A stretch of DNA of 64,000 bases from NCBI GenBank assembly GCA_947623455.1, contig OX392543.1:22008757-22072756 (forward strand), given 5' to 3'. The stretch is from Mimachlamys varia (lineage: Eukaryota > Mollusca > Bivalvia > Pectinida > Pectinidae). A model generated the notes under the pieces. That model worked only from the letters and a program-made list of their open reading frames with translations. It searched no databases and was not told the origin of the DNA. This document shows, piece by piece, positions 1-10,100 of this stretch. Made by a program: the position numbers and the translations under genes. Position 1 is the first letter of the stretch, and every line of letters starts with the position of its first letter.

Positions 1-76
1 CGTGTTCATGAAAGGTAACATGGCTAAGCAAACAAACTGAAGTCTATGATTGTTTCATGATCCTGGGGCCTCCCTC

Positions 77-163
77 AACTCATTTACCCCTGAAACACAT
101 TTTGAACCCTTCCAATTTAAAGGATGGAATAGTCCATTACAATATTTCAGGGGTGATTGAGTT
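77..163. mobile_element. ~85-bp palindromic mini-MITE, copy 1
   Basis: The ends are inverted repeats: AACTCATTTACCCCTGAA on the left and TTTCAGGGGTGATTGAGTT on the right. The middle carries CCAATTTAAAGGATGGAAT. Fourteen more copies lie in the window (near 4.55, 10.4, 22.5, 23.3, 23.5, 28.4, 30.2, 33.4, 44.4, 47.5, 54.8, 55.9, 59.3 and 61.5 kb). It has no coding capacity and is read as a very short non-autonomous element. Confidence 0.75.
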
Positions 164-822
164 AACACTCTTGGAATAATCTTTGACTTTAGTTTATGTT
201 TATCCAGTCACATTTGACATAATGTCACTTTTCATGATGTTATCTGTAATTGAGGTCAAGTTCGAACTGAAGACAATTTTATTATAGTGTCTCATTATCT
301 TAGAGCCAGAAAATAATCACACTCAGAAATGAAACCTGTGCATGCAAAAGATAGAATTTATGTGAATTTATGTTGTATATTAATTAATTCCTTCCATCTT
401 GTTCCTCATAATCAGTGAACAAATCAGCTTCTCATATTATGTGTCGATTTCTGAGATTGAGAATACAATTCTTCAAAATTTAATGTTAAAAGTTGAATAT
501 ACCGGGTACATGTATGTATATAATTAGTTTGTCTATATAGAAGAATTTAATCTCTGAATAGTATATTATTTCCTTCTAAAACATCAAGGAACCTGGACAT
601 AATTTCTAGATATGATAGCAGGGAATATAGTCTATGATAAACAACTCATTATGATTTTAAAACAATACAAAAAAGGTGTATCTTCTGGGCCTGTAAAGGA
701 TACCTGCTTTTACAGTTTTTGATATCAGCTTCTCAAAATACGACATATCACATTGTTGTGTCTGCCAGATTTCTTACCTTCAAAACAAAATGAACAAAAC
801 AGCCAAAGTCTTGTTTTCATAA

Positions 823-1076
823 TACTGTAAAAACCAATATTTTCACACGTGGAATTTTTCGCTTCGTCAGCCTCCAAACTGTTCGCGATGTGGAAATTTT
901 CGCGCTGTAGTCATGCTATTTTGCACTGTGCACATATAATACTATCATGATACTATTTCACTATTTAGAGTTTAAGTATAGTTGAATATGTCCGCGTGTG
1001 GATATATTTGGGGAGATTAAATGACAGCGAAATAAGCAAAAGTTTCCACACCAAGAAAAATTCCACTTTCACAGTA
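823..1076. mobile_element. MITE-like element with TACTGTAAAA termini, abutting a 5' splice site
   Basis: The element begins TACTGTAAAAACCAATATTT and ends with the inverted form CCACTTTCACAGTA. It has a CpG-containing interior (TTCGCG, TTTTTCGCTTCG). A relative with similar ends lies at 22114-22353. Its right end falls five bases inside the intron that follows the WD-gene exon ending at 1082. No ORF. Confidence 0.55.
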
Positions 1077-1081
1077 CTCAC

Positions 1082-1170
1082 TTTAGAAAAGTTGTCCATC
1101 CGCCAAATCTGAACACTGCCATCTAAAGAACAGGAGAACAACAGAGGATCCCTCTTATGGACGGCTAGAC
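1082..1170 (-). CDS. WD40 gene, coding exon 11
   Basis: The acceptor is TTCTTTGTAG and the donor is AAA|GTGAGT. It encodes GLAVHKRDPLLFSCSLDGSV followed by QIWRMDNFSK, the end of a WD blade, and ends in phase 0. The intron downstream (lower coordinates) meets a MITE after only five bases. No further exon of this gene was found in positions 1-1081. Confidence 0.85.
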
Positions 1171-4100
1171 CTACAAAGAAATTAGTTAAATCAATCTTTA
1201 TCATCAATAATCATTACAAAAATCAAATTAGAATAGCAACTTCAAATCCAGTTAAAAAGGAAAGTGCACCAAAAAATTAAGCACAAGAGTATATAAACTG
1301 GAAAAGACAGGCTAGTCATGCACAGGTTTGTCACAGGTTTATCACAGGTTAGTCACATGTTAGTCACAGGTTAGTCACAGGTTAGTCACAGGTTAGTCAC
1401 AGTCAGAGGTAGTATTTAACTTTTTAGCAACTCGCATTGTGTGGTGAGTGGGTTAAATTTTAACCTGCAAAATCAAAAACTAGCTTGCAATTTTAAATTG
1501 GATAGTAAACTAAAGCACTACAATGCATTCTGCAAAGTTAAGTTCACAATTTTAAGAAAATTGACTTAACTTTAATTTGTTAAGGTGCAAAATATAACAG
1601 TTCAATTGAGATCAAATAACCTTTCATGATATTCTATTTGTGTGTGTCATTCGTGGTTTCGTTTCACGATTTGTTTTATACAGTTGGCGACATTTTTTAC
1701 ATGTGTACAGATTGGAATAATGTTAAAATAGGCATTATACCCTCTCAACAAAAAATGCAAATACAATGACTTTCTACTCGCAATTTCAAACCCCGAGTTA
1801 TGAGTTATGCTTGACTTAAACAAGAACAAATTCTGGTGATCCTCAATGAAGTTTGATCTTGCTTGGCTTAAAACGACCTTGGTTTAGCCTTGACATGCAA
1901 CTTTTGTTTTAACGTTGATATGACCTTCAATCACTAATGACGCCTAACATGAAATTGTTTGACTTTTACTTGTAAATTCACCTTGACCTTGACCTACCTG
2001 TGATGGCAGCATTGTGACCATAAAAGACATGCACCTGTGTAAACACCACCGCATTCCACACCTACAACCGAAAAGTGATATTGAAACTTTTTTTAAACTA
2101 TTATCATAGCATCTAAAGGATGATCCCTGGTGTAACACACCAAGCATATATTAGATATCTCTAGATAACGATGTATAAATGCTCCATTATGCTATAATCC
2201 GCTCATCAAGATGCGTGAAGGTCCCATGGGCTAAAACATATATATAATATGAAATTATAAAGTATATATTCCAAAACACAAAAGATGTGTTGTTTCCTTC
2301 ATATCAATATGACATGAACATTATTTGACTTATCTGAGATGTCATATTTTTAAACTAAGAAAGAAATATTATGTCAGTTGAGATATCTTTTCATTTAGAA
2401 GGATTCTTTATTTCAACCCTGTCTGGTTTTCATTTTTCCTAGAGAAGGGAGATAACATATTTTATCGTACCATCCTCTTCCGCCTGTGAAGACTCTTTCC
2501 TAGAGAAAGGAGGTAATAAACTTACCTTTACTGTACCATCCCCTCCGCCTGTGATGAAGTATTCTCTCTGTTTATAGAACGAGCAGCTGGGAAAAAAAGT
2601 CACACATGATAACTCAAAAAGTCACATGTGGTAACTCAAAAAGTCATACATGGTAACTCAAAAAGTCACATGTGGTAACTCAATAAGTCATACATGGTAA
2701 CTCAAAAAGTCACACATGGTAACTCAAAAAGTCATACATGGTAACTCAAAAAGTCATACATGGTAACTCAAAAAGTCACATGTGGTAACTCAATAAGTCA
2801 TACATGGTAACTCAAAAAGTCACAGGTGGTATTTGACTCAAAAAGTCATACATGATAACTCAACAAGAGGCCCATGGGCCTTAACGGTCACCTGATTTTT
2901 GATATGAAAGAGAAATATGGGAATGTTGAGATGAATATTTATAACAATACATTGTAGCATATCTGGGAGTGGAAAAAATGAATTTTTGAAATTATGTCAA
3001 TTTGACCCTTTTAGGCCCCACCCCTCAGGCAACTGGGGGTCAGTCAGTGTCAATATGTGCGTACTACTCAAAAGTCATGTCATATTGATAATTTCAACCA
3101 AATTTGCATCATTTCTTACGGCAATTAAACAAATAATGCAAAAAAATGTTTTTTTCTGCCAATATACTATAGTAAAATTAACCCCCTCCACAGCAGGAGA
3201 TGCAAGACCCCAGAGTCATGAAATTCACAATTTTGGTAAAGAACATTAAAACCAATCTATCTATGAAGAGTATTTGATTCCAGCATATCTGGGAGAAGAG
3301 AAGAAGATTTTTGAAATTTTTGTCAATTTGACCCTTTTTGGCCCCGCCCTCCAGCCCCTGGGGGTCAACTAGGGCCAACATGTACATACCATCAAAGTGT
3401 CATCCCATGCTGATAATTTGATACAAGTTAGAATGAATTCCAATACAAATCCAACAAATAATAGTCAAAAATGTGATTTCCCTATATAAAATATAGTAAA
3501 GTTTACCCCCTTCCCAGGGGCAAACATGAGACCCCAGGGTCATAAAATTCACAATTTTGGTAAAGCACCTTAAGACCCTTCCATCTATGAAGAGTATTTG
3601 ATTCTACCATATCTAAGAGTAGAGAAGAAGATTTTTGAAATTTTTGTAAATTTTACCCTTTTTGGCCCTGCCCCGCAGGCCCCTGGGGGTCAACTAGGGC
3701 CAACATGTACATACCATCAAAGTGTCATCCCATGCTGATAATTTGATACAAGTAAGAATGAATTCCAATACCAATCCAACAAATAATAGTCAAAAATGTG
3801 ATTTCCCTATATAAACTATAGTAAAGTTTACCCCCTCCCCAGGGGCAAACATGAGACCCCAGGGTCATGAAATTCACAATTTTGGTAAAGCACCTTAAGA
3901 CCCTTCTATCTATGAAGAGTATTTGATTCTACCATATCTGAGAGTAGAGGAGAAGATTTTTGAAGTTTTAGTCAATTTGACCCTTTTTGGCCCCGCCCCG
4001 CATGCCCCTGGGGGGTGGGGACCATATAATTCACAATTTTGGTTCACCCTCAGCCATGGAAGCTTCCTGTAAAATTTCATTGAATTTGGTTCAGCGGTTT

Positions 4101-7100
4101 TGGAAAAGAAGTCGAAAATGTAAAAAGTTTACGGACGCACGACGACGGACAAAAGGCGATAGGAATAGGTCACTTGAGACTTCGTCTCAGGTGACCTAAA
4201 AAGTCATACATGGTAACTCAAAAAGTCACATGTGGTAACTCAATAAGTCATACATGGTAACTCAAAAAGTCACATGTGGTAACTCAAAAAGGCATACATG
4301 GTAACTCAAAAAGTCATACATGGTAACTCAAAAAGTCACATGGTAACTCAAAAAGGATACAATTCACAGCCCCACAAACACATTGAACATATTTTCAAAT
4401 AGCAATGCACTGAGGCCAATGTGAGCTAAGAATAAGTATCTTATGACACTAAGACTATACCACCTATTAAACATCATATTTAGGTAACGCCTAATTGCAT
4501 GGATCTTGCCCTGAAAACATCTTATTTTACTAGTTATTTTAACTTGATCATCATCCCCAGGAAATTTCACAATGAACTATTCCAACCTTTGAATTGGAAC
4601 GGTTCAAATGCATCCTCAGGGGTGAATGATCTTTATTCTGCTGCACTAATTCTACTCACCATTTCAGAGACCCCTCGTGCCTGTTCTGTAAGTGATGGGT
4701 TTGTTTCAGCGTCTTTAAAATAAAACATTACATTTCACCAAATGAAAACACAAAACATGAAAATTTAATCAAAGTACACAGCCAAATGGTGATGAGCTAG
4801 TACAGGTAGGGAAATACCTTGTATTTGAACCTATAAACACTGGCAATATGCCTTCACGTAAATTTCAGATAAATGGTGACATAAAAAGTGACTTTTCACA
4901 CAATTTTCATGTAAATTCCATGTGAATTTATAATTAATTAAGTTGATTTACATGCACATTAACTTCATGCAAATTTCATGTGAATCTCATGTGAATTAAT
5001 ATTTAAGTTTATTTTTACATGCATATGATTTCATTCAAATTTCATGTGCATTTCACATTAATTTTTTCACATGAAATTCACATGAAAGTCATGTGAATTT
5101 CACACAATAAAATTCAAGTGAAATTTTACACAATAAATTCATGTGAAATTTCACACTATAAAAATGTGAAATTTGTGTCAAGGTTTTTTCATATGAAATG
5201 CACGTGAAGAAACAATGGCTATGTAATGAATACGATGTTTGTTTTCAAAAACGTGAAAAGGGTGCAATTACTACAACCATGTACAGTGAAAAGTTTTAAT
5301 TTGAAACCTGCATGCAGTCTTTGGTCAATAAACTACAGCTTTGGTCAACAGTTTCTGAAGACATTGTTCCTGATATTGGGACATTATAAACAAAAACGTT
5401 TAATACATATTAACACTTTAACCGTACAAACCTCGTAGTTGATGACAAATATGTTATGATAGGTCAGAATCAGCAGCTGTGTGTTCCTAGAGTCCACTTT
5501 GATGTCAATCACCCACTGAAATAAAAACATGTGGTTCATAACACTAAACAGTTGTCACAATTATACCATAATATGATGTTAATATTTCCTGTTGTGCATG
5601 TTGGAAATTTGTTCAATCATGACACGTTAAGTAGCATTCAAATTTTTCCGGAGGGGGATGGGGGAACAAAATGTCAGAATAGTGGCAGCAAGACGCAAAA
5701 CTATTCCATAGTTTTAGCGCTAAAATACAATATTTTACCCTTTTTGTATAATTTTTAATATCATTAGATTATATTATGATTACTCTTGTTTTAATATAAA
5801 ATGTAACATTCAATTGGAGGTGTTTGGTTGCATATTAGGCTTTCTCTTATGCAAGGTAAGGTATACTTATCTTTTACCCTGTTTTTATTAAGCAAGGTAC
5901 GATTACGACAGGAAATTCACATTTTAACCTTCGGATCAACAACACTAAGTGTATAATGATACATTGTGTTTAATATATTATAAGTAACACGGAAACACAA
6001 ATGATGAAGGAAGACAATTGTCTTCCTTCGTTATTTGTGTTTCCGTGTTACCTATCTTTTACCCTAGATAGATATATCAACATTTTCCCCGAGCAAGATG
6101 AAAAGAATCTTTCACCCCCTTGGGGGTGAGACAGGGGAATCTCAACCCTAGGGGTAAGATTCTTAAGTTGTCAAAAACGAGGCTTGCCGAGTGTTTGGCA
6201 GCTTACAAATCTTACCCCTGCTGTCTCAGTAAAAAGGAGGTGAATGATTATTTTTCTTTTACCCTGTTAAACTTCATGTATATCTAATATTGACGTTACA
6301 TCAATGCAAAAATTGTTGATGTGATGGGATTGAGGTGTCGATGTGATGTCATTGTATTGCTACCGCGACGTTATGCAATTGTTGATAGCTTGTCTCAACC
6401 TAGGGTGTGATAAGAAAATCTCACGCGGTAAAAGTGTAGTCCAGTATAAGTCCACTCAATGACCTCAGTAAAAGCACCATGTTATACAGCATAAAGGGAG
6501 GTAACTTAAAACAATGAATCAATGCTCGGAGGCTGACAGTATGGATGACATTACACACATACCTCGTCTGGACCGATGTCAGTTTCGTACTTCAACACTC
6601 GACTCAACGTGGCTGCATGCTAAAAGTTAAAAAGACATTATGTTTCCCGTTTTAGTTATTGTTCGATAATAGATTGCATAATAAATACTGGCATTTCTAA
6701 AACTGCCGCATCACTTAGACTTATCAAAACATTGTTTTGGTGTTTCTATTTTATTTAACATTAATCTGGTTGTACAAAGGAACAATGTTTGAATCTCTTA
6801 AATTTCTCAACAATTTTCTATATTATTCAAACAATATGCTGGTGACCTTCATCCTCGATATCCAGGAGTATATAATGATCACATACACTCACTACATCCC
6901 TGGAAAAGCTCAGTGTGTGCCACATTGTTGATGAGGCAAGATGATTAGTTTAACCCTTTGATATCAAAAAAAGAATCTTGCAGTCAATAATCGTAAAAAT
7001 TGACACGGTTTGAAGTCGGTTACCATTCCTTTAAGATCTTCAAAAGACAGGTATCAGCCTAGCAATTGGTCAGATTTTTTTTACTGGAGACCAATCAAAC

Positions 7101-10100
7101 TGCTACCTTTATGCCTTCAGTTTTGCCATGACATGTTCCAGGGGTGTAGAGAGCATATTTGAGTGTAACCCCTGGATATCGAGGATGATTCCAGGGGTGT
7201 AGAGAGCATAGGTGAGCGTTACTCTGGATATGGAGAATGAGTCCAGGGGTGTAGAGAGCGTAGGTAAGCGTAACCCCTAGATATCGAGAATAGTTGACCT
7301 CTGACTTTTATGATATGCGGGTGACATCTGACCTCTGATCCTGTGACCTTCCACCTCTCCAGTGTGCCAACTCCTCCAATGTATACTTCGTCAGCCTCTC
7401 TGTTATAGGCCATGCTGCAATTTAGTATTAAGTAAACTTTAGTTATTCATAAAGTAAATATTAATCTCATACCCTGAAAAAATAATGAAAAAGTTATCAT
7501 TTTCAATATTAAGAAATTAATAAATACTTTTATTTTTCTAACAAAACAAAATGTATTTAAGGGGGAAAACTCACACAATCAGTGATCAATTTAAATTTTA
7601 TTTTCATGATTGGGTCCTTTTTTTACATATTGCTAAAAACTAGAAATGTCTGTGAAACATAAATGCCCGCATACCCCACATGAAATAAGTTCTTCATGCT
7701 TATTAAATATGCAAAGTTTGATGACAATCGGATCAGTAGTTGTTTAAATAGGCTGATTACATTACCATGTGACGGGACAGACATGCATGGGTAACATTAT
7801 ATGCCCCCCATTTCATGGTGGGGGCATATTGGTTCCACAATGTTCAATTGGAAATATTTCCCAGCATAATTTTATGAGTACAGGACTGAGGACTCGCATG
7901 TAGATTGATCACTGCACAATTTAATGGCATATTGTGTAAGGTAGCATATATACTTACAGGAGATATAACGTTGGCAAAAATTACAAAAAAAGAGTGCAAA
8001 GTAGAGCAAACTTCCTAAAGGGAGATAATTCTAACATAATACAGGCAACATATAATAGCGTTGCAATAATTATATCTATCCTCAAGGAAGACAGTAAATC
8101 TCACACAAATTGCAGATATAATGTGTAAGTTAGCATCTTTGGTTAATTTAATTTATAAGCCAAGTTACCAACAGTATACTTACCTGAGAATGGTGGAAGA
8201 AAATGAAACAAAGCCTTTCTCCTGGCATTGACTACTGGCATCCGTGAAAATATGCAGCTCCATTTTGGACGAAAAGCCGAGATACACCTTTCAAAGAAAC
8301 ATTTCTATCATAATTCTTTTCATCTTATTTGTAATTCCAAAGTATATGTTAATTAAACTAGTATCTGAACACTACTAAAACAAATATCTGTCATAGAATG
8401 GCATGATTCCTATTCAACTATTTATGTCTGATTCAATTTTTCAATAACTGGTACCAATTTTTTAAAATTCCGAATTTCTACACGATATTGTATATTATTA
8501 ATCTATTAAATATGGCTGCCATTTTGAATAACTATGAGTACTGTCAATAACACAATATTATAGATTGTTTACTTACATTGCTGCTAGGATAAGATGCTGT
8601 CGATTATATTTTCAACAATACGCTAGGGGAGATAACTCTATCGAATTGAGTTTTCAGTCAATCATGAAAATTGTAAATCAATGCAAGATAAGCTGGTCAG
8701 TTGAAGCAACTGACCAATGGTCAAATAACTTTATTAATCTTTATACCACTACTAAATGAATGGCTATTTTTTTTAAAACTTTGAAAGTTATAATTGCACT
8801 CAAAGTCACTAAAATGTTTTGAACTAATGGTATATTATCTTACCCTGTGCTTGTTGATGTACATCAGAGAAGTTAGCTCACTGTGAATTTCAAATCTGAA
8901 AACAAGAAATTGGACAATTTAAATTCAAACGCACAGTTTCAATTAAATTTTGCTAAGCAAAACAAACTTAACGCAGCTAAAATAAAAACAAAGTTGATGT
9001 TTTTGTTCAGTTCGTTAAGTTCTGTAGTTTTTCCTAATGAATGAGCTGTGAGCAATATAAAACAATGCTTTTAATGGGATGAAACTGTTTCAGCGAAATG
9101 TATTCAGCAAAACGGAATAAGATTGTAGCTCCTAGAAAATCTAAACCAAGAACGATTTCGCACTACTTTTCCGCGAAATTGACGCAAACCAACGGATACT
9201 GAAGGCCCGATTGATGATTCAGCAATGCAATCAGAAGGTGATTCAGTCATAAAAATGGAGCATCCCGACATTGAAGCGAGGGAATCTAAAACCTGCTGCT
9301 GATCAAACAAAATCATCAGGCCAAAAATTTCAAAACAAATGGCTTTCGTTGTTTTTGTGGGCGACGTATAATGAAGAAAAAATGTAATGTAGTCTAATCT
9401 ACGTTTAAAGCATCGGAAAGTAAACACTTTGACGAAGGTACGTGCAATTTTGGTACTAGCACTCTTGACTAGGCATGCTGATGGAAAAGATCACAAGGCA
9501 TCTGTAAGAACTTTATATAACTGTTTTAAAGCCCTGAAAACATTTGAAGATCTCATGTTTTATTAAATTGTGCACAACACAAATATCTAAAATTTAGAAA
9601 TTTAAAGTTTTTTAAATGAATATATGTATATGAATTGCACATTCAAAATATTGCCAATAAGTGTTTCAATGGTAAAAAAACATGCTTCCTACCTACTTAT
9701 CCATCTTGCACAAACAGGTTTTGGGATTGGGAAACAAACATACTTTTAAGGTTGGCCTAACCTACATGTATATTACTAATTAACTGATGATTTTCACCAA
9801 CCTGAATCATATTATTACAGTTTGAATATTAATTAAGACACTGTAAACATGCATAGTGTAGCGAATTACCTGAGTGACTCAGGTGACTTTAAACTAAAAC
9901 CACATAAACCTTGGACAGATTTACCACATAAATCTTCGACAGATTTACCACATAAATCTTCGACAGATTTACCACATAAATCTTGGACAGATTTACCACA
10001 TAAACCTTGGAAAGATTTACCACATAAATTTTGGACAGATTTACCTCATAAATCTTGGACAGATTTACCACATAAATCTTGGACAGATTTACCTCATAAA

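Noticed and set aside
780..823. Extra WD40 exon between ACAG (823) and GTAAGA (779)
   Set aside because: The phase-0 frame after FSK reads YYENKTLAVLFILF then a stop, with no WD features.
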